Assembly: GCF_030812415.1 (NCBI RefSeq)
Contig: NZ_JAUSST010000005.1
Span: 310,001 to 374,000, forward strand
From: Paenibacillus harenae
GTDB lineage: Bacteria > Bacillota > Bacilli > Paenibacillales > Paenibacillaceae
Direction of reading: 5' to 3'
DNA: 64,000 nucleotides
The position numbers and the translations under genes are program-made. The notes under the pieces are model-generated. The model saw nothing but the letters and a program-made list of their open reading frames with translations. It ran no database searches and had not been told where the DNA came from. Below, piece by piece: positions 1 through 7,081 of this stretch; the stretch's first letter is position 1; every line of letters starts with the position of its first letter.

Positions 1-272
1 CCGTCCGTGCCGCGGCCGAATACTTGCTGGTAACGGGCGCCGCCGGCGATGAGCAGATTGGCGACGTATTTGCTCCGCACATACTCGGCTTCGTCGCCCG
101 GCTCGGCTCTGCCGAAGCCGACGACATAGGACTTGCCGTCCTTCTTGAATGAGAAAACGGAGCTGAAGTGGCCGCTTCCGATGGGTGCGACAGCCTCGGC
201 CGGTTCGCCCCAGTGGCGAAGCAACAGCTCCTCGGCGTCCTTGACGGTTAGCTCGGGACTCGTTTGTGCCAT
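1..272 (-). CDS. APH-fold phosphotransferase, N-terminal part (cut by window edge)
   Basis: The first 90 or so residues of a minus-strand protein are visible; the rest lies before position 1. The start MAQTSPEL has an AGGAGG ribosome binding site 12 bases upstream. The segment IGSGHFSSVFSFKKDGKSY is the nucleotide-binding loop and beta-strand pair at the start of the aminoglycoside/homoserine kinase (APH) fold. The catalytic HGD and D(W/F)E motifs would lie outside the window, so the substrate cannot be guessed. It could be an antibiotic kinase or a small-molecule kinase. A second APH-fold gene lies close by at 1104-1898. Confidence 0.75.
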   Translation of the reverse strand, partial: MAQTSPELTVKDAEELLLRHWGEPAEAVAPIGSGHFSSVFSFKKDGKSYVVGFGRAEPGDEAEYVRSKYVANLLIAGGARYQQVFGRGTD

Positions 273-303
273 GACGATGCGGCACCTCCTCTTTTTTCCA
301 AAA

Positions 304-333
304 GTATAGGTTATGGAACGAAAAGGCAACAAG
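304..333 (-). promoter_or_regulatory. Putative sigma-A promoter of the APH-fold gene
   Basis: Reading the minus strand, TTGTTG (333-328) is followed after 18 bases by TATACT (309-304), about 30 bases before the start codon of the gene ending at the window edge. Fit to the sigma-A consensus is moderate. Confidence 0.45.
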
Positions 334-405
334 ATGAAAAACAACTATAGCTAAACGATACCGCTGCGACGCCACGCGTTGACAGAAGTCGCCTGTCATG
401 GCGCG

Positions 406-972
406 TTATTCGGTGAGAAGCGTAATAGTAGCGGAGGAAGGGGCAAACTGCTGCGATTGTGCGAACGGGCTGCTTGCCTCATGCAAGGATACGAGTACAT
501 CGTAGTCGCCGATGTCTCCCAGTATGAGTTTGGAATCCTGCCACCGCTCAGGTATAAACGTCCAAGTGTTATGGACCGTATTGCCAGGAGCGAGCGTGGA
601 TGTCACAAGGTCAGCTGTACATGCCCGATCGTCCTGTTTGACCGCAAGCCGCGTATTCGTTTCTTGATGAACGAGATCAACGCCGACATGGGTAGGGCAA
701 CTGGAGCTTCCCGACGTATAATTAATCGGCTCGTCGCCTTTATTCGTCACTTGGGCGTATACTTCGATTTCATCGTTCAAGCTGAATTGATTGCTGTTCA
801 GACGGAATTCATACGCCAAGTCGCCTATTGTCTCTTGGTGATGGATCGGGGCAACGGGTTCGGGAAAGCTCCGCGAGCCATTCATAGCGAATGCATCGGT
901 AAAAGCAGCAAGACTCGCAGCGCTTGCAACGGCCAGGAAGGCTGCCAAGCTAAACAAGCGTTTATTCTTCAT
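406..972 (-). CDS. Secreted Ig-like protein, possibly BsuPI-type
   Basis: The start MKNKRLFS is chosen because AAGGAG lies 8 bases upstream; an in-frame ATG 12 codons earlier has no such site. Residues 1-29 are a signal peptide (charged MKNKR, then an Ala-rich core ending near FTDAFA). The mature part of about 160 residues is predicted beta-rich, with the pattern 'FRLNSNQFSLNDEIEVYAQVTN.G' followed by 'PGNTVHNTWTF' and an 'GDYDVLVSL' strand. This resembles the BsuPI intracellular proteinase-inhibitor domain and other Ig-like folds, here exported. Two cysteines (SSCPTH and DDRACT) could form a disulfide. Function is not established; the BsuPI label is an inference from pattern only. Confidence 0.7.
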   Translation of the reverse strand: MKNKRLFSLAAFLAVASAASLAAFTDAFAMNGSRSFPEPVAPIHHQETIGDLAYEFRLNSNQFSLNDEIEVYAQVTNKGDEPINYTSGSSSCPTHVGVDLVHQETNTRLAVKQDDRACTADLVTSTLAPGNTVHNTWTFIPERWQDSKLILGDIGDYDVLVSLHEASSPFAQSQQFAPSSATITLLTE

Positions 973-1103
973 AGCGATACGCTCCTTGATATAAGGGATG
1001 GATTTCAACTGTATGACGTACCCGCTGCCAAAATGTTGCTTTTATATGTATTCCTTATTATGGTAGTGGGAAGAGAATGCCTTTTTGAAAGCGAGGAAAT
1101 GAT

Positions 1104-1898
1104 GTGCTAAATAACGATAGAGACGAAGCAGCATTGCCGCAGCCGTTGATATCATTGACGAGCGATTGCCGCTGGCGGCGCATTACGATCGGCATGTCGG
1201 CTTCGCGTACGTACCGATTGAGCCGCGGACAGGAGGCAAGTTATTTGAAGGTGCAATCGATGGAAGCGGGCGGCTGTCTCTTGGACGAGAAAGATCGGAT
1301 ACAGTGGCTGCAAGGGAAACTGCCGGTACCGGAGCTGCTGTACTACGATAGGGATGAAAGCAATGAGTATTTGCTGCTCTCGGAAGTAGCCGGGTTGATC
1401 GCTTCGGATAAGGCGCACGAAGCCATGCTGCCCCAGCTTATGGCGCAATTGGCGGTCGGCCTCAAAGCAGTTCATGCCGTAGACATTACGGACTGTCCGT
1501 TCGACCGTACGCTGGGCAAGGTGTTGGAGGAAGCGCGGCAGAGAACGGAACAGGGCTTAGTGGACGAGGACGACTTTGACGAGGAGCGGCAGGGAATGAG
1601 CGCTGCGGCTATATATCAACAATTGTTGGAGAACAGGCCGCAGGCGGAGGAGCTTGTGTTTACGCATGGAGACTACTGTTTGCCGAACATTATATTGCAT
1701 AAGGGGAAGGTTAGCGGGTTGATCGATTGGGGAAGAGCGGGAATCGCGGACAAATATCAAGATTTGGCGCTGGCGGTCAGGAGCATCGCGCATAACTTCG
1801 GCGAAGGGCATGTCTCCGCATTCCTTGAGGCCTATGGACTGCAGGAGGCAGACAAGGCGAAGCTGGAGTATTACAAGCTGCTGGACGAGTTTTTCTGA
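1104..1898 (+). CDS. APH(3')-like aminoglycoside phosphotransferase
   Basis: The 264-residue length is typical of APH(3') enzymes, which phosphorylate the 3'-hydroxyl of kanamycin-type aminoglycosides with ATP. The catalytic loop HGDYCLPNI (about residue 190) carries the general-base Asp, and IDWGRAGIADKYQDLAL carries the metal-binding Asp, both as in the family. Translation probably starts at GTG 1104, with GAGGAA 5 bases upstream; the ATG at 1102 would stop after two codons. The family-typical C-terminal FF is present. Being chromosomal and flanked by housekeeping genes, it is probably an intrinsic enzyme; whether it confers resistance is unknown. Confidence 0.85.
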   Translation: MLNNDRDEAALPQPLISLTSDCRWRRITIGMSASRTYRLSRGQEASYLKVQSMEAGGCLLDEKDRIQWLQGKLPVPELLYYDRDESNEYLLLSEVAGLIASDKAHEAMLPQLMAQLAVGLKAVHAVDITDCPFDRTLGKVLEEARQRTEQGLVDEDDFDEERQGMSAAAIYQQLLENRPQAEELVFTHGDYCLPNIILHKGKVSGLIDWGRAGIADKYQDLALAVRSIAHNFGEGHVSAFLEAYGLQEADKAKLEYYKLLDEFF

Positions 1899-1932
1899 TT
1901 AAGCTTCTGACGATCAAGTCGCTGCGAAAAAA

Positions 1933-1974
1933 AAGGCTATCCCCTCTGCCGTTGAGACCGGGTGGGACAGCCTT
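1933..1974 (-). terminator. Rho-independent terminator after the carbonic anhydrase gene
   Basis: AAGGCTATCCC (1933-1943) pairs with GGGACAGCCTT (1964-1974) with one wobble. On the minus strand the stem is followed by a run of eight T, directly downstream of the carbonic anhydrase stop. It may also end the plus-strand APH transcript. Confidence 0.8.
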
Positions 1975-1987
1975 ACTCTTGCGCGTC

Positions 1988-2554
1988 TTATTCCTCGCGA
2001 TAATCCTCTACAATCACTTTCAGCTCGCCGGTCACGGGATCGATGACGAAGCCGTGCACGGGAATATCCTTCGGAAAAAGCGGATGCTTGCGGATGATGC
2101 GAACGCTGTGCATAACGCCTTCCTCTGGCGTTGAGAAGCCCTTAAGGAACTTCTCCATGCGAATGCCGGCGTTCTCGAGCGTTTCGACCGCTTTCGGATC
2201 GATGCCGTGGTCGGCGAACTTGCGAACCATGCCTTCGGCGTCCAGATTCGTCATGCCGCAGTTATGGTGCCCGATAACGAGCACTTCGCGCGCGCCAAGC
2301 TCGTAGACGGCAACCAATATGCTTCGCATAGCGCTACCGAACGGCTGAGTCAAAATAGCGCCGGCGTTCTTAATAAACTTGGCATCGCCGTTGCGCAGGT
2401 TAAGCGCCTTGGGCAGCAACTCTACGAGACGCGTATCCATACAGGTGAGAATGGCTATTTTTTTCTCGGGATATTTATCCGTCAAGTAAGCTTCGTACTG
2501 CTTCTCTTCCACAAACTTCTTATTGAACGATAATAAATTCTGAACGATAGACAT
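1988..2554 (-). CDS. Beta-class carbonic anhydrase
   Basis: This is a cytosolic zinc enzyme interconverting CO2 and bicarbonate. The zinc ligands and active-site dyad are visible: CMDTR (Cys, Asp-Arg dyad) near residue 39, and HHNCG (His and Cys ligands) near residue 95. The 188-residue length fits the short bacterial YtiB-like branch of the family. The start MSIVQNL is chosen because AAGGAGG lies 8 bases upstream; a longer reading would begin with TTG inside that ribosome binding site. It stands alone, with its own terminator downstream. Confidence 0.93.
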   Translation of the reverse strand: MSIVQNLLSFNKKFVEEKQYEAYLTDKYPEKKIAILTCMDTRLVELLPKALNLRNGDAKFIKNAGAILTQPFGSAMRSILVAVYELGAREVLVIGHHNCGMTNLDAEGMVRKFADHGIDPKAVETLENAGIRMEKFLKGFSTPEEGVMHSVRIIRKHPLFPKDIPVHGFVIDPVTGELKVIVEDYREE

Positions 2555-2837
2555 TCGCGAGCCTCCTTGCAAAATAACATGTATCTTCTATTATTCATAC
2601 AATGCTCGTTACAGTCAAATTAAGAAAGCGCCTACATGTAGTATTTATGCGATTTTATTTCTCTATATGAGGTATCTAATGCAGCAGGTGGCTCTCTTTG
2701 GCTTTGTCTACCATCCGTTTGGCATAACGGTTAATCGGCTTCTTAAGCGCGAGTCCCAGTATTGCTGAGAATTCCCCGCGCTACTCAACCAAATTGACAA
2801 GGTGATAATAGATGCGGGCGAGGGGAGATTTTCCATG

Positions 2838-2900
2838 TTGACATGAAACCAAAAGGTTTCATATAATAGGGAAGTGTTAAATAGGAAACCATTTGGTTTC
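2838..2900 (+). promoter_or_regulatory. Promoter with two ArsR-type operator palindromes
   Basis: TTGACA (2838-2843) and TATAAT (2862-2867), 18 bases apart, form a near-consensus sigma-A promoter. The palindrome GAAACC-N4-GGTTTC fills the spacer (2845-2860). A second copy with the same half-sites lies at 2885-2900, just past the expected transcription start, centred exactly 40 bp from the first. This layout suits cooperative repression, most likely by the ArsR-family protein of the same operon. Confidence 0.85.
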
Positions 2901-2962
2901 TGATTAACTAGTAACACAATGTACAAGCTAAATCTTAAACAGAGGTATGGGAGGCTATTCAT

Positions 2963-3397
2963 ATGGAAGAAAACGTTAATACACAGGACAAGCTGCCGGA
3001 TATTCGCCAGACGATCGTCCTTAAGGCGCCAATCGAGAAAGTGTGGAAGGCAGTATCTACTGCGGAAGGCATAGCGGCATGGTTTATGCCGCCGAGCGAC
3101 TTTCAGACGGAGGTCGGCTATGAATTCCTTTTGAACGCGGGGCCATTCGGCCAATCGCCTTGCAAAGTGACGGTTGTCGATCCGCCGAATCGCTTGTCGT
3201 TTGATTGGGGCAAGGATTGGACGCTTACGTTCGAGCTTGCCGATCTGCAGGGAGAGACGGAATTCACGCTCATCCATGCGGGATGGACGGCCGATATGGC
3301 GACCGAGTTCGGCGAGCCGCATGATATCGTACGCGGCAGAATGGACCATGGCTGGACTGGGATTCTGCAGAAGCTCAGCGGCTATGTAGCGGGTTAA
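2963..3397 (+). CDS. SRPBCC (AHSA1/START-like) family protein
   Basis: This 144-residue protein has the helix-grip fold signature of AHSA1-type SRPBCC proteins: 'QTIVLKAPIEKVWKAVSTAEGIAAWFMP' at the N terminus and 'LIHAGW' followed by a C-terminal helix 'RGRMDHGWTGILQKLSGYV'. The fold makes a deep pocket for a small hydrophobic ligand; the ligand is unknown. GGGAGG lies 8 bases before the ATG. It is the first gene of a two-gene operon with an ArsR regulator one base downstream. In many bacteria the two genes occur together, usually with the regulator first. Confidence 0.9.
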   Translation: MEENVNTQDKLPDIRQTIVLKAPIEKVWKAVSTAEGIAAWFMPPSDFQTEVGYEFLLNAGPFGQSPCKVTVVDPPNRLSFDWGKDWTLTFELADLQGETEFTLIHAGWTADMATEFGEPHDIVRGRMDHGWTGILQKLSGYVAG

Positions 3398-3398
3398 G

Positions 3399-3788
3399 AT
3401 GGCTGAGCCGCAGCCCAAGCATGATGTTTTCCAAGCGATTGCCGATCCGACGCGGCGCAGGGTGCTCGAGCTGCTGGGCGATGAGGAACTGCCGCTGAAC
3501 GCCATTAGCGGGCACTTCACGATGAGCCGCACGGCCGTTTCGAAGCATCTCCGCATCTTGTCGGACGCCGGACTCGTGAAGGACCGGAAGGTCGGGCGCG
3601 AGACGCGCTACCGGCTGGAGGCCGATCCGCTTAGAGAGCTGCAGCGCTGGCTCGCTTATTACGAGCGTTTCTGGGACAACAAACTTGCCGCGCTTAAGCG
3701 GTATGTGGAATCGGACGATTCGGATTTCGAGACGGCGGCCAAGCCGGAATCGCAGCCGCAGTCGCTTACGCTGGCGAAGGACGACTAA
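3399..3788 (+). CDS. ArsR-family winged-helix repressor
   Basis: Residues 8-95 form a winged helix: 'DVFQAIADPTRRRVLELLGDEELPLNAISGHFTMSRTAVSKHLRIL' with recognition helix SRTAVSKHLRIL, then the wing 'VGRETRYRLE'. No cysteine cluster for metal binding is present, so it belongs to the metal-independent group that regulates AHSA1-type partners. The gene begins one base after the SRPBCC stop and lacks a strong own ribosome binding site, which suggests translational coupling. It probably binds the two palindromes at 2845-2900. The last 30 residues are a charged tail of no recognised function. Confidence 0.92.
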   Translation: MAEPQPKHDVFQAIADPTRRRVLELLGDEELPLNAISGHFTMSRTAVSKHLRILSDAGLVKDRKVGRETRYRLEADPLRELQRWLAYYERFWDNKLAALKRYVESDDSDFETAAKPESQPQSLTLAKDD

Positions 3789-3827
3789 ATAACGGATTCC
3801 CGCCCTGCCCCGGCAGAAGGCCGAATA

Positions 3828-3950
3828 GCGGAATTATGGGAAACTAAATAGCTATGCATGCGAAAAAACCGCCTCATTCGTTCGATTTCGGACACTAATG
3901 GGGCGGTTTATCGTTTGTGGAGTGGAAAGCAGCGATTTAGTTCGACGGAA
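3828..3950. repeat. Interspersed element, family A, copy 1 (three units)
   Basis: This is a shorter copy of the element at 19967-20147. Conserved blocks are ATTATGGGAAACTAAA (3832-3848), the hairpin unit CATT-N20-AATG with GGACACTAATG (3874-3900), and ATTTAGTTCGACGGAA (3935-3950). ACTAA motifs of the first two units are 51 bp apart; the third unit is inverted. A fourth unit expected near 3987 is absent because mqnD ends there. Confidence 0.75.
3866..3909 (-). terminator. Terminator of mqnB-mqnD, made from a repeat unit
   Basis: AAACCGCCTCATT (3866-3878) pairs with AATGGGGCGGTTT (3897-3909) with one mismatch. On the minus strand the stem is followed by TTTTTT, 60 bases past the mqnD stop. The stem coincides with unit 2 of the family A repeat. 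Confidence 0.75.
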
Positions 3951-3970
3951 CGCGGTTAAATGACTTGCTG

Positions 3971-4804
3971 TTATATCCGCAGTAAAGACAAATCGAAGTC
4001 CGGCACGAGACCCTCGGCAGCCGCTCTTCCAAGCAGCGCTTCTACGGCCGCATAACCGTCATCGCCGAGATTAGCCGTAAACTCGTTCACATATAGGTCG
4101 ATGTGCGACTGGGCAACATCCTCCGAGAGCTCCTGCGCATGATCCATCACATAGGAACGTGATGAATCGGGATGCGCCCATGCGTACTCGACGGACGAGC
4201 GGATCCAGCCCGCAATGGCCTCGGCATCGAGCGAGCGCTTCGCGATGATGGCGCCGAGCGGGATAGGCAGGCCGGTATCCGCTTCCCACCAGCTGCCGAG
4301 ATCGGCGAGCTTGCTAAGGCCGTAAGACGGATACGTGAAGCGGGCTTCGTGGATGACGAGCCCGGCATCGATCAAGCCGTCGCGGACGGCAGGCATAATC
4401 TCGTGGAAAGGCATGACGACGATTTCGCCGACGCCCCCAGGCACTTGTCGAGCCGCCCATAACCGGAACAGCAAGTAGGCGGTTGACCGTTCGCTAGGAA
4501 CGGCTACCCGCTTGCCGGACAACGAGGCTGCGCCGCCTTCGCCGTCCTTGGTCAGCACGAGCGGACCGCAGCCGCGGCCCAGCGCGCCGCCGCATGGCAG
4601 CAGCCGATAGTCGTTCAACACCCAAGGCAGCGCGGCATACGAAATTTTCATGACCTCCGGCCCTTCCGCGCGGGCAGCCCAGTTGTTCGTGATGTCGATA
4701 TCCGCGTACGTTACGTTAAGCTCCGGCCCTCCCGGAACAAGACCGTGAGCCAAAGCATGGAATACGAATGTGTCGTTCGGACACGGGGAATAAGCAATAT
4801 TCAT
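3971..4804 (-). CDS. mqnD: 1,4-dihydroxy-6-naphthoate synthase MqnD
   Basis: MqnD converts cyclic dehypoxanthine futalosine to 1,4-dihydroxy-6-naphthoate in the futalosine route to menaquinone. The N terminus MNIAYSPCPNDTFVFHALAHG is diagnostic of the family, and the two-lobed periplasmic-binding-protein-like fold is evident, with 'KISYAALPW' and 'HEARFTYPSYGL' segments. The 277-residue length is normal. Its ATG overlaps the mqnB stop by four bases (ATGA), so the two genes are co-translated. Other genes of the route (mqnA, mqnC, mqnE) are not in the window. Confidence 0.95.
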   Translation of the reverse strand: MNIAYSPCPNDTFVFHALAHGLVPGGPELNVTYADIDITNNWAARAEGPEVMKISYAALPWVLNDYRLLPCGGALGRGCGPLVLTKDGEGGAASLSGKRVAVPSERSTAYLLFRLWAARQVPGGVGEIVVMPFHEIMPAVRDGLIDAGLVIHEARFTYPSYGLSKLADLGSWWEADTGLPIPLGAIIAKRSLDAEAIAGWIRSSVEYAWAHPDSSRSYVMDHAQELSEDVAQSHIDLYVNEFTANLGDDGYAAVEALLGRAAAEGLVPDFDLSLLRI

Positions 4805-5496
4805 TCCAGCACCTCCAGTATTGCGGCGCTCGCAGCCTCAAGCGAGGCAAGCGCCTCGCCTATGCGCCAGGCGGCGCGATCGCGCGGACCGACAGCGTTC
4901 GAGATCGCGCGCAGCTCCGTGAACGGAATGCCAAGCCGCTGCGCGGCAACGGCTACCCCGTAGCCCTCCATCCCTTCCGCAGCAGCGCCGGGAATACGGG
5001 CCGCATGCGCTGCCGCCGTAGCGGCGGTGCCGGTTGCTGTCGACACGGTAAGGATCGGTGCAAGCACCGCCTCTAAGCCGGCCGTGCGAATCGCTTCGTA
5101 GAACCGGTGACTCCATGCGGAATCCGCCTCAAGGCGAGCCGTGCCGAAGCCAAGCTCGTCCACGCTGATGAAGCCGTCTTGCGATTCCGCGCCAAGATCG
5201 GCGGCTATGATCCGGTCGGCAACGACGAGCGAGCCGATTGCAGCCGTACCGTCGAAGCCGCCGCCGATACCGGCGCTAATAACGAGCCGGTACGGCGCGG
5301 CCGCCGCGGCAAGCGCAGCCGCCGTGCTCGCCGCGGCATAAGCAGGGCCGACGCCAGCTGCGATGACGTCGGCCTTCGTGCTGCCGGCAAGGCCGCGAAC
5401 AACGGCGTCCTTCTCGGCATCTACTGCTGTTACGATCAATATGCGAGAGCCGTCATTATGCTCTTGATCTTTATGGCTATGGTCGTTATTGGTCAT
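4801..5496 (-). CDS. mqnB: Futalosine hydrolase MqnB
   Basis: This nucleoside-phosphorylase-fold hydrolase removes hypoxanthine from futalosine to give dehypoxanthine futalosine. Family signatures include 'LIVTAVDAEKDAVVRGL' at the start, 'VISAGIGGGFDGTAAIGSLVVADRI' in the middle, and 'AEGMEGYGVAVAAQRLGIPFTELRAISN' near the end, where the Glu-Met-Glu segment contacts the ribose and the following Asn/Asp region handles the base. GAAGGAG lies upstream of the ATG. Residues 5-16 form a His/Asp-rich N-terminal extension (NDHSHKDQEHND) that is unusual for the family and probably disordered. Confidence 0.94.
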   Translation of the reverse strand: MTNNDHSHKDQEHNDGSRILIVTAVDAEKDAVVRGLAGSTKADVIAAGVGPAYAAASTAAALAAAAAPYRLVISAGIGGGFDGTAAIGSLVVADRIIAADLGAESQDGFISVDELGFGTARLEADSAWSHRFYEAIRTAGLEAVLAPILTVSTATGTAATAAAHAARIPGAAAEGMEGYGVAVAAQRLGIPFTELRAISNAVGPRDRAAWRIGEALASLEAASAAILEVLE

Positions 5497-5645
5497 CGGA
5501 CAATTTTCTCCTTCGTAGCAAGGGCAATGGGCGAACCGTATCTTCTAATAGTAACACTCGCTAGATTCGGTGTCCAAGCGATGCAGAGCAAGCCGATTGC
5601 AGCCTGAACCGAGCTAGCTAAGCTGTCTCCAGCTCGGCCGCTCTT

Positions 5646-7013
5646 CTAACCAATCGTAATTTTCCCTTCCGGGAAACGATACAGCTCCTTCTTGGAGCGC
5701 GAATTAAGAGCGAAGGCAAGCGTTACAGGTCCTAGCCGTCCCACGAACATGAGCAGAATAATGATGACTTTGCCCGGGGTGGATAGATGGGAAGACAAAC
5801 CGGAGGACATTCCCACCGTACAATAAGCAGACGTTGCCTCGAACAAAATAGCGAGGAACGAGCCCGTCTCCGTAATGGACAGCAGCATAGCGGCAGAGCA
5901 AATAATGGCGAAGGAAATCATCGTCAGCATGATCGCCTGATGAATTTGCTGCTTCGCTATACGGTATCGGAACAGGACGATATCTTCTTTGCCTCGTATC
6001 ATAGCAACCATCGCCCCGACCAAAATCGCGAACGTCGTTACGCGAATACCGCCGCCCGTAGAGCCCGGTCCAGCCCCGATGAACATCAGTATAATGAGGA
6101 AAAACTGCGTAACCTCGCGCAGCATGCTCGGATCGATCGTGCTTAGACCTGCGGATCTGGCCGTTATCGATTGGAACAGCGAGCCTAACGTTTTGCCGGT
6201 TGCGGATAATGGCTGCAAAGTTAGCGGGTTGGAGAACTCCAGCAGGAAGATGACAACTGCGCCAACGAATGTAAGAATGCCGGTTACGGACAAGACGACT
6301 TTACTGTGCAAGCTGAACTTCCTGTTCTTCGGATAAGTCAGCAGCTCTGAAATAACAATGAACCCGATCCCGCCAAAAAAGATAAGCAGCATCGACACAA
6401 TATTTACGAAAGGATCTTCTACATAATGAATAAGGCTGCCCGCCCGTTCGGGAAATTGCCCGAAGAGGTCGAATCCGGCATTGTTGAAAAACGAGATGCT
6501 GTGGAACACGCCGAAGTAAAGCGCTTGCCCGGCAGACATCTCGAGCATGAAGTAGCTGCTTAGCAGAACGGCGCCGGACAGCTCGATACAGAGCGCATAT
6601 AGAAGCACTTTGCGGACCATCTTGACGACTCCTTCCGTCGAGCCATAGTTCATCGACTCTTGCAGAACGAGGCGCTCCCGGAACGATATTTTTTTCTTGA
6701 ACAGCAGCGCGAACAGAGTGGCCATCGTCATGAAACCGAGCCCGCCGATCTGGACGAGTATAATAACGACAATCTGGCCGAAGGTGGAAAAGTGGATGCC
6801 GGTGTTCAGTATGGTTAGCCCAGTAACGCAAGCAGCCGACACGGAAGTGAAGAGCGCATCGAGATACGATATTTGTTGATCCCCCGTATAGGCGAATGGG
6901 CGTGACAGGAGCTGGGCGCCAATCATAATAATGACGACGAAGCCGAACAGCATCACTTGCGGCGGGCTCGGGCGGAAACGTAACTTTTTGCGAAGGGAAG
7001 CAGCAATCTGCAT
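5646..7013 (-). CDS. ktrB: Ktr-type potassium uptake channel subunit KtrB
   Basis: This integral membrane protein of 455 residues belongs to the Trk/Ktr/HKT superfamily, which imports K+ (often with Na+ coupling). Each of the four pore repeats shows its selectivity-filter glycine: SAACVTGLTIL, FNNAGFDLFG, ITARSAGLSTID and YCTVGMSSGLS. Further support is the membrane-embedded 'IGAGPGSTGGGIRVTTF' gate region. The cytosolic partner KtrA is not adjacent, so it must be encoded elsewhere, as with B. subtilis ktrD. No c-di-AMP riboswitch could be recognised upstream. Confidence 0.93.
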   Translation of the reverse strand: MQIAASLRKKLRFRPSPPQVMLFGFVVIIMIGAQLLSRPFAYTGDQQISYLDALFTSVSAACVTGLTILNTGIHFSTFGQIVVIILVQIGGLGFMTMATLFALLFKKKISFRERLVLQESMNYGSTEGVVKMVRKVLLYALCIELSGAVLLSSYFMLEMSAGQALYFGVFHSISFFNNAGFDLFGQFPERAGSLIHYVEDPFVNIVSMLLIFFGGIGFIVISELLTYPKNRKFSLHSKVVLSVTGILTFVGAVVIFLLEFSNPLTLQPLSATGKTLGSLFQSITARSAGLSTIDPSMLREVTQFFLIILMFIGAGPGSTGGGIRVTTFAILVGAMVAMIRGKEDIVLFRYRIAKQQIHQAIMLTMISFAIICSAAMLLSITETGSFLAILFEATSAYCTVGMSSGLSSHLSTPGKVIIILLMFVGRLGPVTLAFALNSRSKKELYRFPEGKITIG

Positions 7014-7081
7014 GGTGTCAACTCCACCTGTCTCTTTCCGTTAGTATTGGTTTTAGCTGATTATATCATGTAGGCCATCCG

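Noticed and set aside
2708..3556. Long minus-strand open frame over the SRPBCC/ArsR promoter and genes
   Set aside because: It has no ribosome binding site, reads antisense through two well-supported genes and their promoter, and its translation shows no family.
4768..5607. Plus-strand open frames over mqnB
   Set aside because: They are shadows of the GC-rich Ala-coding mqnB gene, with no ribosome binding site.
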